The position numbers and the translations under genes are program-made. Below the pieces are notes generated by a model, which had not been told where the DNA came from, searched no databases, and was given only the letters and a program-made list of their open reading frames with translations. Shown piece after piece: positions 45,950 to 57,349 of a stretch of DNA of 64,000 nt (the stretch's first letter is position 1; every line of letters begins with the position of its first letter). Source of the stretch: Ganoderma boninense (taxonomy: Eukaryota; Basidiomycota; Agaricomycetes; Polyporales; Polyporaceae); the NCBI GenBank assembly GCA_002900995.3, contig CM035306.1, positions 434,001 through 498,000 of the forward strand, in the 5' to 3' direction.

Positions 45950-48690
45950 CGGCACAGACAAGTTCATCGACGCCAGGACGCGTCTGCTGCGCCCGGAGCC
46001 TGGAAACTTGGCGTTCAGCGCACTTGCGACTTGTTTCTCGTGCAACCCGTCGATCGCGTGACCGGACGACAGCTCGCGATCGCCCGCCCGTCCTCCCGGA
46101 GCTGGCCGGCGCCCTTCTGCCTCGGCCGCTGTCCGACTTGCGTGCAGTCAAAGTCGACGCTGCAAGTCTGTGTCGACAGCTCGGCTTGCTCAAGCTCCCC
46201 TTGCCCAAGCTCCCTGTCGCCCTCGCCCACGTCCGTCCCGCATCCGGACCGCCTGCCGTCCCGGTTCATGCGCGTGCGCGCGCCATCGCGCCATCCGAAG
46301 GTTACTTTCCGACCCTCGTCGACGGTTCACACCAGGCCATACATCAGGTTTGCATGTGTCGTTTTGTCGTGTTGTTCTTCGTTCTGAACACATTCTTTGC
46401 AGGGTTCCATCCCTTGGGCGAGGCGTCGACGGAGAGCCTCTATGTCGCAGACGCGAAGATCGCGAGTTGCGGGCTGCCCGTCCCCAAGTGTTCAAGTCGA
46501 TCGTCTCATGGGATATATGCGCAAGTGGGTGCCTTTACAGCACGAGGGTCCGGATGTCAGCTAACCCTCCGTCCCAGAACCTCGCCTGCAGGAGCGCGAT
46601 CGACCCCGAGAGGCATTCTGCACGCCCGCAGCCTCGAGTAGCGGGCGACGCGACTGGCAGCCCAGCCAGCTGCAAACTCGTTTCTCGGCCGTCGTGGCTC
46701 GCGTGACTTTGTGACAGCCCGCGATCGCCCGCCGGACTTCTCGGGCATGTCCGGAGCCCTCTCTGCCGGGTCTGGCTTTGCGGCTGTCAAGGCTGCCAGC
46801 GGTCGAGCAGTCGAGGACTCGGAGGGAGCTGCAAGCTTGCGTCTGGCATGCGCCTCTCTGCGCGCCGGCATCCCTGGCCCGTGTCCCGTCCCGTCCTCGG
46901 GCCGGATCCGTTCCGGTCCTGATCCCCAAGTTGGACCTCTCCCGCCGCCGCTCTGAGACAGTGCTGATGCTCTCGCCCCCACCACCGCATCCATTGTCTC
47001 GCATGCCAACAACGAGCACACAGGTTAGCGTTGATGTATGTTGGTGTGCTTTTCACCCGCTGATCTTCAGCTCTGAACTCATCGTCTCCGTAGGTCGCCA
47101 CGGAGAGTTCTGAGCCCCGAGCCGGGGATGCAAGGACGGACCTCAACGAAGTCGACGATGGAGACACCGAGATCGTGCGCTCGCCAGCTGCGCCATCCTC
47201 AACTGTTCAAGTCGATCGGTATCAACTACGCGGAGCGCTTATATCGCCAGCTCCGTGGGTCTCGCTCGGCACACTTGGTCTGCCTCCCCGTCTACTGCGG
47301 GTATGCGGACCAAACTGGAGGTATGTTGTTGTTTTATTCCTGCAGATGCTTGCGTCTGAACATTTTTCCGCAGGCAGTCAATTGGCGGTCCAGCAGCGTA
47401 TCAATGCGCTGCATAGTGTCTGCCGGGCGCAGAGTCATGTGCGGGACGCTGCTGCATGGAGAGGTTCGTGCGTTCATTCTGTCTGTTTCATTCCGCCGTC
47501 TGACTCGAAGTGGGCCTTGTGCAGCGAGCTGTCCAGTGGAGCCTCTGTTCGACGGCATGCGCTGGCCAAGTCCGCGAAGCGCTCCGCCATCCTCAACTGT
47601 TCAAGTCGATCGCCCGGCGATCGCCATGCGTCGGCCTCTTGGTGCATCTCCACGCTCGGGGTTCTGCCCCACGCACAGCTTCAGATGTCCTGCACAATGG
47701 GCCCTACCCTCGAGTCTCGACGCTTTTGCCAAGCCTTCCTTGCGGTGTTCGCGACGGTTGCCTTCCGACCGTCCCGTCGGCTGGCGTCCTTCGTCGCGGC
47801 GGAGGCGATGAGGAGCAAGGATGGTCTGAGCTACATGGTGTCCGCCGGCGCGCGTCTCCGGAGCGTCTTACCAGTACCAGGAGGGGTGCCGCTGGTTCTC
47901 GCTGCACAGACGCGGACGGGCTGTAGTTCTCAGGGTCTCTCGCGAGCATTGTGGTGGCCTCATCTCCTCTTGAGCCAACGTACCTCTCCGGTCCACGGGC
48001 TGTGCGGCTCCGGCCGGTTGGTTCTCTAGCTCTCTCGCGAGGGTCCACATCGTGTCCGCCAGTCGGGACGCCGGGTGCGCACTCACTTGCCGGCCGTCCA
48101 CTCTTGGCGGCCAGTGTTGGATCGCCGGCGATCTCATCGTCGGTGCCGGGACATGCGCCATGCCTTTGCCTGTGCGGTGAGTTCTTCTCCGCCTCCTCGA
48201 CGGCGTTTCTGCTGACTCGCTTACCAGTTTGTCCTTGGCATCCGCTGCCGGGCGTCGTGAGGGTCTTGCGGGTACGTGACTGTGTTGGGTGCGTTTATTC
48301 AAGCTGACGAGGACTTGTTGCAGATTGCGCGGGCGTCGGGCATCCTCAACTGTTCAAGTCGATGCGGCGGTCGCTTGGACGCCCTCACCGGCACCCGGCA
48401 CACAGCATCCGGTCATCGTCCTGGTGCATGCCTGCGACCTGCTGTAGAACAAGTCTCTTCGCACGGAGTCTCGCTTGTGAGTTCTTCTCCGCCTCCTCGG
48501 ACGTCTGTCGCTGACTGTCCGGGCAGTGCGTCGCCAGAATGCGAAGGTTCTGTGTGTCGGGAGCGTTTTACCGGTACCTGGTGAGTGCGCCCGGGTTTGG
48601 GTGCGGTGCATGTACGAGCTGACATTGCTGTCGTCGGGACGTCGACCATCCTCAACTGTTCAAGTCGAGCGTCGGGTGCACGCGGGAGAC
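45950..48690 (+). repeat. array of five diverged modules sharing a conserved core of about 22-25 bp
   Basis: The core CTCAACTGTTCAAGTC with a few conserved flanking bases occurs at 47193-47217, 47587-47612, 48341-48363 and 48647-48668, and in shortened form at 46486-46505. Each core is preceded by one or two T-rich intron-like segments with GT and AG ends, for example 46351-46402, 47022-47070, 47321-47390, 48177-48230 and 48477-48532. Larger homologies link modules: GCGATCGCCCGCC with about 100 flanking bases at 46076 and 46721 (offset 645), and GTGAGTTCTTCTCCGCCTCC at exactly 300 bp offset (48177/48477). The core is far better conserved than its surroundings. Confidence 0.6.
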
Positions 48691-49349
48691 GTCGACGTCT
48701 TGGTACGTTGTCGGGACCTTGTGGCTTTGCGGCGTCCTTGATAGCACACCGCACGCGAATTGCGCTGGAGGAGATGCGCGTGGCGGCGGCTGCAGTATTG
48801 CGTAGGAGTAGTTGGCGCCTTCGGCGGGGACTGTGTAGCACGATGTGTGATGCACGTTGATGTGCGCCGGAACCTGTACCATCAGCAGGGAAGATGTGTA
48901 GCGCGCGCACCTTGTTCGCGAACTGCCATGTTCTCCTTTCCTCTCCCCCGCAACGGCTAGTTGTCCGCCCGCCCCCGTCTATGCTCCCATCCGTGCTGGA
49001 CTGTCAGTAGCCGCGTGCGCCCCTTGTTCCCGACCGCCATGTTCTCCGGCTCTCGAACTCTGTCTGCCGCCTTCAACACTCTGTTTCTGTCTGCCTTCAA
49101 CACTCTGCCTCCTTCAGCCTCCTTCAACACCGCCAGAGTCACGTCCTTGCGACGGTCGTCGTGTGTGTGCCAAATGCAGACGGACGCGAGCCGAGATTGC
49201 GATCTGCGGTAGCGGCCCCGGACGCGGCCACGACGTCCCCGATCTGGAGCCTGACCCGCGACGCCAGGCACCGCGACGCTTCTTTCTCGATCGCGTCGAC
49301 GCTCGTCGTCGCGGGCAGTCCGACGCCAGCATGTGAGTCCCAATCCGCG
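48690..49349. repeat. short local repeats upstream of shugoshin copy 2
   Basis: CTTCAACACTCTG recurs at about 49074 and 49098, with partial copies at 49110-49135. GCCATGTTCTCC occurs at 48926 and 49039. No gene recognised. Confidence 0.45.
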
Positions 49350-52216
49350 TGTTTCCACGCGCCGAACTGATTGTTGCCTCGCGATCCACATTTCGAACAA
49401 CAACCACCGGGCTCCTCCTCGACCACGACGACCGCTAACCCCCCTTGCTCGCCGTTGCCCGCGATGAGCAGACGACAATCCCGCGTATCCATCGAGGCAC
49501 GCCAGAACGACACCCTCCTCGAGTTCGAGAACTGTGCGTGTTCCCAACGGGGTGTTCCCCGCCCCCGTCACTCCGTCCATGCGATCTCACACTCATACTC
49601 CCATGCCTTCCCAGTCAAGAAGAAATTCCTCCTTGCCAACAAGCACATCACGAAGTGCGTGCGGTCACCGTTGTTATATTGAACGCTCACGCCGACTGTG
49701 GCGGGACAATTAGGTTGAACTCCACCCTCAGCGCGAGGATCGAAGAACTGAACGCACAGATTTCCACTCTTTATGTCGAGAACCTCCGCCTTCGCGCCTC
49801 AGAGATAGCGCTCACCTCGCAGTTGAAGAAGGAGAGGGAGAAGTCGAGGAAGATCTTGGCAGATACCGAGTCCGCGGTGAGCATGGCCTCCATCTGTTCA
49901 CGCTGTCACATTGGACCCCCATATATGCTCTCCATGAAATGGGCTCCTCGATCATGGTTGCCTGGAGCTTGTACTCGAGCTCCTGGCGCGTATTCCACAA
50001 GGATACGCATCAGGAATGCCCGGTACATCGGTAGAAGGATGTGCAGAAGCCACCACGACGCCATACACAGCACCAGCTGCATTTCGTGTGGTCAGGATGC
50101 TGTTTCCATGAAACTAGGATGGGTATATGCGCCCATTCGAGGAGGCAAACCCTATTTTGGATCATGCTTGGAGTTTGCAAGCCATATGACTCCCATTCAA
50201 GGGAGAAAAGGCGGAGAACGTCCTCATTTCATCCTCACGAAGGCTCCTACCGCACGCTACACGAAGGACATCACAGTATGATGCTCATGTCTTCTTCCTT
50301 CACAGACACATACCCTCATGAAACAATTGGGGCTCATCCGGAAATCTTCTGGTGTTCCTCATGGACGAACTACGCCCGAGTCCCATCCACCAGCTCCACG
50401 AGCAAGACGTCCAATCCCCGACCCCAATGTCTCCCCACCACCTAATCGCATAGCCCGCCCGCCGACAATTCCTGTCCTCGTGGAAGACGAGGAACCAAAT
50501 CAGTCATCTCCGGAGGACGTGGACCCAGAGGATGTTCGGGGATCCAGCCCGACCTTGCCGAAGAAGCGTACCAAGGCGAAGTCTCGGTCGTCTACTACGA
50601 GCCGTCTTCCGGTTCCCTTATCCAAGTCACCATCGCCACCTGCTGTCGAGGTGCTACAGTTTGAGTTCGACGAACAGCTCGTCAAGACCGGGAAACGACG
50701 ACCATCGCGGAGACAGAGCGGCTTGCTTCCAGCGACGAGCGTCTCCCTAATAGCGACCGTTGCAGACGGCCTCGACCGCGCTCCCAGTCCTGTTCCCGAT
50801 TCCCCCATACGGAGGGCTTTGGAAGAGGAAGACCTGGTACAAGCGGAGCCCGATGAAGACGAGGTAGAGGCGGTACTTCAGAGCGTCACCAAGCGGAAGA
50901 GCAAGAGGGAGAACGATCGGGCGCGTGAATCTGACGTTGACGTGTACGCGGAAGTGCCTCGACCACGCGAACGCAAGAAACGCATTGCGGAGCCACTAGC
51001 GGACGCCGGTGGAGGGAGCAAGTTGAAACTCAAGGACGTCACCAATGCCCAGGGGAGCCGCTCTACTTTGCCTTTGCTCGACACGATGTCTGGTGTGTTC
51101 CGCAAGCGTGAAACATTCGCGGGTTCTGGTGTCTCACGAATGTTGCATGACACAGATCCCGAACGGCAGCATACACCAGACGATGATGCGCCCACGTCCG
51201 CCACCAGTCTAGCGAGTACCTCCACTCGGAACTTCCTCTCCACGCCTGCTACGACACCTGGACCTGGTTCTAAGCCGACGTCGCAGCTGCCAACACCGCG
51301 TTCCTCGAGCCCCTTAGTGCCTCCGTCTCAGTCCGAGACGGAGCCCCCAACAACTGGTCGTGCGCGCCGAGCGCGAACCAGCGTCAACTATGCGGAACCC
51401 AAGCTCAACACGTAAGTCTCCGATACGTTCTGTAGCTCGATGTTACATTAGCTCATCGGTCTTTACAGGAAGATGCGGAAGCCTGATCCTGTCCCGGCAC
51501 CAACCACTTCAGCGTCGAGGCGTTCCTCGGCCTCCGCCTCCGCAGCGCAGGACGAGCCACTGCCCCTTTCGTCGCGTTCGTCGTCATCGAATGGCACAGA
51601 CGCGGATGGCGAACCTGCAGCTACAGGCATGGCCAAGCGCAAGAAGTCCCGGGCGTACATTCTTCCGGAAGACGGCGAGGAGAGCGAGGGCACACAGGCC
51701 GATGCGGAGTTCGGCGGTCTACGCACCGGCACTTGGGGCAGCGTCGAAGGCCGACGGCGCAGCGTGCATTCATCCAGCTCACGCAGGGTCGAGGGCGACG
51801 ACAGCCGGCGACACAGTATGGCTGTATAGCCCTCGTGTTACGGGCAGCAGGCAGCCCTTCGTGGAATCCAACGTCGGACTTGACAAGCGGGGCAGGCTTA
51901 CCTTCAACTCCGTCCTCATCTCCGGTGCCCTGCGTGCCCTCCCCGCGGCGTCGTGCACGGTGATCGGCGCGCCCGCAGCGATGCGGTTATGTGTATGGTG
52001 TTGATGACTTTATGATATGATGATATGTAAGTACCCTGATGATCCGCGAGACCCTCGAGTTGCCCCATCTACTTATGGCGTCGGCGCAACGCGCTAGACA
52101 AGTAATATTATCCCTGGCTTCTTGTTAGTAGGCAAGCGGAATGAACTAAGCTGTATCATATGTATCATAACCCTATTTTCTTTTTCTGGTGAATATAGTC
52201 GTTATGCTTTGTTGAC
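49350..52216 (+). repeat. recent segmental duplication, copy 2 (shugoshin locus)
   Basis: Direct copy of 36240-39085; see there. This copy keeps the intact reading frame. Confidence 0.93.
49464..51829 (+). CDS. SGO1: shugoshin, intact copy
   Basis: Five exons. The first two introns are short (GTGCGT donors), the third is about 420 nt and the last (51412-51467) lies inside the C-terminal box. About 560 aa. The N-terminal coiled coil (FKKKFLLANKHITK, NSTLSARIEELNAQISTLYV, RASEIALTSQLKKEREKSRK) binds PP2A-B56 and dimerises. A long Ser/Pro-rich disordered middle follows. The C-terminal shugoshin box GRARRARTSVNYAEPKLNTK with MRKPDP, split by the last intron, binds phosphorylated histone H2A at centromeres. 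The tail is Ser-rich, ending SRRHSMAV. The protein shields cohesin from separase during meiosis I and helps sense tension in mitosis. The frame passes through the site where copy 1 has its 2-nt insertion (LVQAEPDEDEVEAVLQS), so this is the functional copy. Confidence 0.9.
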
Positions 52217-53032
52217 TGCATGCCTTGCTGGTTTGTGAGCTAAAATGTGTGAACCCCTTTCGGAACTACTCCCTTCAAGTTCACTAGTGCTAAGGAAGGT
52301 GACTGGTGGTAATGCCGTAGTGGTGGAAGAGGAGGAAGAGAAGGCACTTCATCACAATGATCTAGCCCTGACATCAATATCTCTTACCCATTGCGATATT
52401 TAATGACCACAAAGTACAATGTACTTACACACTAAGTGTAGTGAGTAAGACCTCCAGAAAGGTTACATCTGGGCGTATATCGATACGTAGGCGTGTATCT
52501 ACATATAACCATCGCCCAGGTGGGGCGCTTACACTATGATCCATGTACTTGCATAGCCGCTTCGCCGTCAATTCCGCTACTACGTAGCTGGGAAGGAAGT
52601 GCTTCAACCGTCGGATACCTAGCTACGTAGCTGAGTGTTCTCCACCTGTGGTACGCCAGCGGTGCGGCAATGGAGACGCTTCCGTCATGTTACAATAGAC
52701 GCCCTGATACACGACTACAAGGTTGCAACATTGCAATACTCTCCATTACGTTTTACAACTTCAGCCATCACGCTGCTATGCTGCTACGTGAATACATACC
52801 TACTAAGTATCAATATACGTCCAGTCGTAACCGTTCTCAAAACCTCAGGGTGCTGAAGTACAATTGATCTGGTTACGTAATCCATACAATGTGAAATCCA
52901 AGAATGGCATGTTTGACGCCCACAGCATCTTGTCCTCAACCCCAACATACCTCCAACCACTTTGCCTCCTCTTGGACCTGTATTCTTGGTTATATCTTGA
53001 GATATTTGGAGAATTTCTGGACCTCCTAATTC
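52217..53032. other. intergenic, AT-richer
   Basis: Noticeably AT-richer than the neighbouring genes. No gene recognised. It follows the abrupt end of the shugoshin duplication. Confidence 0.5.
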
Positions 53033-55176
53033 ATGGCTATGGAGGCAATATCGCCCTCCTATTCGACCGTCTCTACCCCAGAAATCAGCCTCAACGAACT
53101 CGTTGCTCGGCGGCATGCCAACTTCACCACACTGCCGAAAGAACTGTGTCCAGCATCCAGGCCTTCGTCTCCGACCTCAGAAGACCGCATTTCTACGCTG
53201 AAGGGCCGCATAAGTGGCCTCGTCAATCTCGCCGGCGGCGACCCGGCGAATCCGAAGTGGGGGAACGTCTCCCGGTTCGCGCACCTCGCGTGCACAAGCC
53301 GGGGATACGTGCCGATGGAGCCCGGTGTACGGATAGGAGATGGTCGGAAGGTGAGCGTCGGGAAGGGCTTCAAGTGGGAGCTGCCGGAGACGGAGGAGGA
53401 CTGGGCAGCGTACGAGCGCAGATGGGAGGAGGCTGTGGCTAAGGAGACGAAGAAGAAGGCGAGGGTGAAAGATGCGGCGAAGGCGAAGGATGCAGCGAAG
53501 GCGTCCAAGACATCGAAATACTTCAAACCTTCTGCGGAACCGGATCCGCTGCCACGGCCCAGCAGCAAGGCGGAGGTAATCCGAGAGAAGGTAGAGCGGT
53601 GGCAAGCCCAGGTGGTCAGCGTGGTGGTCGTCCAAGACGTGCCCACGTCGCAAGAGATGACCGAGTCGCCGCTGAAAGTGAGTGGTAGAGAATGTTAAGG
53701 TCAAGGAGAAGGGGGTCAAGGTTCAGGCCTCTCTCGGTTTCCCTGTGGTCAAACGCGCAAGCACCTCGTCTGGGAAAGGAGGCAGCAGCGCTTCCTCGAA
53801 GCCCAAATTGTCTCCGACGACCCGTGTGTCTACGCCTCCTAGCGACGAGCCAATGCCGTCCGCTCCGAAGGAGGTATCACAGCCGATGGCTCGTGATATA
53901 CCGGCGCCCCCTCAAGAAACGGCTGGACAAGCTGTAGCTGCTCAAATCACAGAAGTCCCAGAGCTGGTGAGTGCAGGATCTGCTTCTTAGATTAAATCAT
54001 GGCTAATATATCGCCCAGTCCTTCCTCCCACCCTCTTTCCCATCTCAGTTGAAGACATCGACACCTCCTCTGAATGACAAGCGTCGTAAACCACAACCTA
54101 TCGCTCCATGCTCTCCCCCGTCCTACATCTCCATTTTCGGCGACATCCTTTGACGCCGCCAATCCGAACCCTCAGATGCGCAGCAGGCGTCTTCGAGCCG
54201 GTCGCTCGTGTCGCCCATTCGGAAACCTCAGAAACGTGGCCGCAATGGGAGCGTATCCCCGGACGATGACCACATGGATATTTCTCAATCTCCGGCCGCC
54301 ACTCGGAGCCCTCTCGCCAAAAGGGCTCGCACCGATATGCTGCCACAGGCTGCGGTGGAAGAGCCAGCTTCGAGTGGTTCAGCACCTGCACCGCCTTCCA
54401 CGCCGCCCCCCATCTCGTCCTTGCCAACTGCGCCTGTGACCCCGGTGTCACGCCAGAAAGGTCTGGGCAACGCGAAGGGCATTCCAGTGCCCTCCACGCC
54501 GAACTCAAACCCGCTGCCGAACCTGACCGACCTGCTCGCGACCTCACGCCGCTCGAAGCCTCGCCCGCGGCCGCCCTCCCGCAAGAGCACGCCGCACAGT
54601 AGGGCGCGATCACGGGAGTCAGACGAGGCCCTCGATCGGGAGACTGAGCTCCCGGCTGTGGTCGAGGACGAGGAGGACCGAGGGCGAGAGCCGTCTCCCA
54701 CGAAAACGTATTTCTCTTCGCCTGCTTCGGGTTCGTCGGGATCTCCCGGCTCGGTCGCGCAGCGCCCCGCCTCGCCCGTTTCCCCCCTCGGTTTCACACA
54801 GCACCCAAGTGCTTTCGCCCCCCGGTTCGTCTCCTCGCAGCGGCCCGCGCCGCTGCAACTCGACGGCGAGGACCCGTTCCTCGCCCCGCCTCACGTTCCC
54901 GCCCGGGGAGGAATACCTCAGCCGCAAGTGCAGGGGCAAACTGACGGCGGTCTCATGCGGGGGAGCAGCGGCTTCTTCGGCATGGGCTACAGCTCGCAGT
55001 TCGACGTGGAGGGGCACGTCGAGCAGGTGAGCGAGATACTCAGCCACGACGTCGACTTCGACGGCTGGCTGCGCGACCCGGACGAGGACGAGCCCGGGCA
55101 GGACCAGGACTGCGACATGTCGGTAGCGGTGCAGGGGGCGAGCCAGGACGCCTGCGCCGTTGGGACGCAGCGATGA
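53033..55176 (+). CDS. disordered nuclear-type protein of unknown function, reading frame interrupted twice
   Basis: From ATG 53033: ISPSYSTVSTPEISLNELVA, a conserved-looking block FAHLACTSRGYVPMEPGV, GFKWELPETEEDWAAYERRW, then Lys/Ala-rich helix. At 53678-53699 the frame breaks: GTGAGTGG appears where GTGG would continue as VVENVKVKEKGVKVQAS, a 4-nt excess. An intron (about 53968-54048) then leads to STPPLNDKRRKPQPIAP, which meets an in-frame TGA at 54151-54153 before the frame continues through SPIRKPQKRGRNGS, long Ser/Pro/Arg-rich disorder and the end FFGMGYSSQFDVEGHVEQVS ... DVDFDGWLRDPDED, stop 55176. The pattern suits a nuclear regulatory or DNA-repair scaffold, but no family was recognised. 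It could be annotated as two genes. I prefer one damaged gene because composition and style are continuous. Confidence 0.55.
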
Positions 55177-56692
55177 CGTGCTTGCTTGCTTGCTTGGGGG
55201 TTACACACGGCGTGGCTTCCCGGACGCTGCATGCTTGGCTTACAGACGCTGCGTAATTCGGCTTATCATTGTGTAATGTGTTCTCGTACGTATGGAATCT
55301 TGCCACAAATCTACCGTGTATGTCATGAATCTTGTGTGCTGGCCGGGCGGAGTTGGAGCCTGTTGCGGCGACGGCGTCGCACCTGGCGAAGTTTGCTCGA
55401 TATATAGATGGAGCGCTAATCGGCCAGGTGGGCTGCCTGAATCGCGGTACACTTCTCATGATAAGGTTCTGGGCCAAAAACATCTCAAGGATGATTGACA
55501 TCGAAGAACGATGTTATTCCCGCAATATGTTGAACGCTTAAACAGTCGACGATGTCGAAGACAGACAGTTACATGAAGGCGTGCGCGTGGACGGCGTCAT
55601 GGTGGGCAACCGAATTATGGCCTCGATTATCGGCCGGAGCTGGTTAAAATCCTTCCTTCATTCAATTGTTCGCCGGAGGGCCTATTGAGCACACGAAACA
55701 TCTTGGAGCGCTGCCGTCGTCAGGACTGGCGCGGGGGCAGATATGTTCCGCGGAGCGCGGAAGTAGGGGCACACAAAATCAAATCCATAACCCCGAAGGT
55801 GCTTCAGTTCAACCAGCATCGTGCCGGCTTTGATTTTGACTCGGCCTGTGGTACATGGCCCCACTGGGACACCCCACACGAGGCACCCACACGCCCCTCC
55901 GACGAACTACCCCGGCATTCAATCTCAAACGCGGCGGGACGTGCCCCGGAGCACCGAGGGCACTGCTCGGAGAAACGTGCTACTAAACCTGGGCGACAGC
56001 ATGTGAAACGTTGGTTTGGCGGGGGTCGTCGGCCAACTATTTACTCACCGGAGAAGCTCGCAAAATGGATTTGCGCGGACAACAAACGGCTTCCGCCTAC
56101 CTCCTTTGGGGTTGTGGACGTCCGCGTGTGTGTCACTTGTGAGGGCAGCGGAGCTCCCGGGCCCCCGCGGCGCAACCGACGGGCCCACACCCCAGGATAA
56201 GGATAAGCTTGAGGAACGCACACCCGCACCACACACTGCACCATACTCGTCGCCGATTTGTTGTGCTGCACCGGTGTCCTGCTTGCGGCTGCGCACGGGT
56301 CTCCAGCCCCGAAACAGACTCGCATGCCACCAGGGTCGCCGCCCAGGAACTGAGTGCACCGGACGAGTGCTGTAGATTCAGAGTGGAACAGCGTTACATG
56401 AGGGCAGGGCAACCAACTATGGAGGACGCGTTAACCGCCCGATTGGGTTGCTCGGCCCGCGTGCTCGAGGTTTGACGAGGCCCGCACGGGATGCCGCCGG
56501 TCCATAGGTCGCTCGAGGCTGTGCCTCGCGTAACGTGGGCGGGGTGGATACCGAAAACATCAGGGCGTACGGGTTCCACGCGACCCTGCCGTCGCGCGCG
56601 GACGGAAACGAGCCCGCCCACGGACCAACAACAGGCGTGGTCCGCGTGTGGGCGCACCGTGATGCGGAACAGCGGGATGTCGCAGGGAGGCT
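55177..56692. other. no gene recognised
   Basis: Open frames exist on both strands (plus 55685-56200; minus 56045-56359, the latter ending at a GTGAGT donor), but none shows a family motif or can be continued convincingly. Confidence 0.4.
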
Positions 56693-57349
56693 TCAGCCGA
56701 ACGTCACCCGCTTCTTGGGTTTTGGTTTTGGGTTTGAGTTCGATTGGCCTCCAGGCTCGCTGTTTTCTGCAGGCTTCTCGCCGGAGAAGGTCGTGGTGCT
56801 CTGTTGCGCGTCTGCGCTGCCGGAGGCTTTGGACCTCCTTCGCAATTTAGCCTTCTCTCTCTTTGCATGTGCGGCCTGCTGAGCGACTGCAGCCTTTGCG
56901 CGCTCCTGTATCAGGGTTCGTTCACAACGGGGCATCAGAAATGTTGGTGTCGCTCAATTGTGGAGGATCAATCACGCACCAATCTGCCTTTGGGCTTCTT
57001 CGCGGATGCACGGCCGTCGTGCTCTGGGTGCGTTCTGGCAGATGTCTAGTACACATGCGTCAGCACTCGTCACGTAGAACCTCATGGCGTCCACCGCCGC
57101 TGCTGCCGTGGCCGGCGGAGGAATGTATGGGGTAAGCCACTCGCCTTTTCATGGCGCGTCTTGATCTTGATCTGCGTCTTCTCCTCCACCACATTTGCAA
57201 CAGTTCTAGCCAAATCTATCGCAGCATCCTGTCAGGGGTGGAGGGTAGTGAGGTGTTCTGCCCGAGAACAACGAGGCTCGACGTAAATGTTTGGGAACAG
57301 AGCTTGCCTTATCATCGACAAACACCTTTTTTTTGGATCGTCTGCCCAT
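56693..57349 (-). CDS. small basic protein (128 aa) ending in an RVxF PP1-docking-like motif
   Basis: Four exons on the minus strand, 57349-57326, 57228-57145, 57045-56980 and 56905-56693, join in phase 0 throughout: MGRRSKKK, DAAIDLARTVANVVEEKTQI..., ...HPEHDGRASAKKPKGRL, then ERAKAAVAQQAAHAKREKAK...RRRSKASGSADAQQSTTTF and the end PKPKPKKRVTFG. The second exon is an amphipathic helix, the third and fourth are Lys/Arg/Ala-rich coiled helix, and the C-terminus is KKRVTF, the canonical [K/R]-[K/R]-V-x-F docking motif for protein phosphatase 1. The first donor (GTGTTT) is weak and the second is GCGAGT (GC-AG class), so the exon structure is a proposal. The uninterrupted phase across four exons makes chance unlikely. 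PP1 binding is inference from the motif. Confidence 0.5.

Noticed and set aside
47193..48668. The repeated core contains GTTCAAGTC, which fits the RNA polymerase III B-box consensus, suggesting tRNA genes or tRNA-derived SINEs.
   Set aside because: No A-box at the required distance, no cloverleaf around any copy and no terminator T-run nearby. Only one copy has a weak A-box-like string, at the wrong spacing.
57081..57131. Plus-strand start MASTAAAAVAGGGMYG with a GTAAGC donor, suggesting a divergent gene.
   Set aside because: It lies inside an intron of the proposed minus-strand gene, and downstream acceptors give stops at once.
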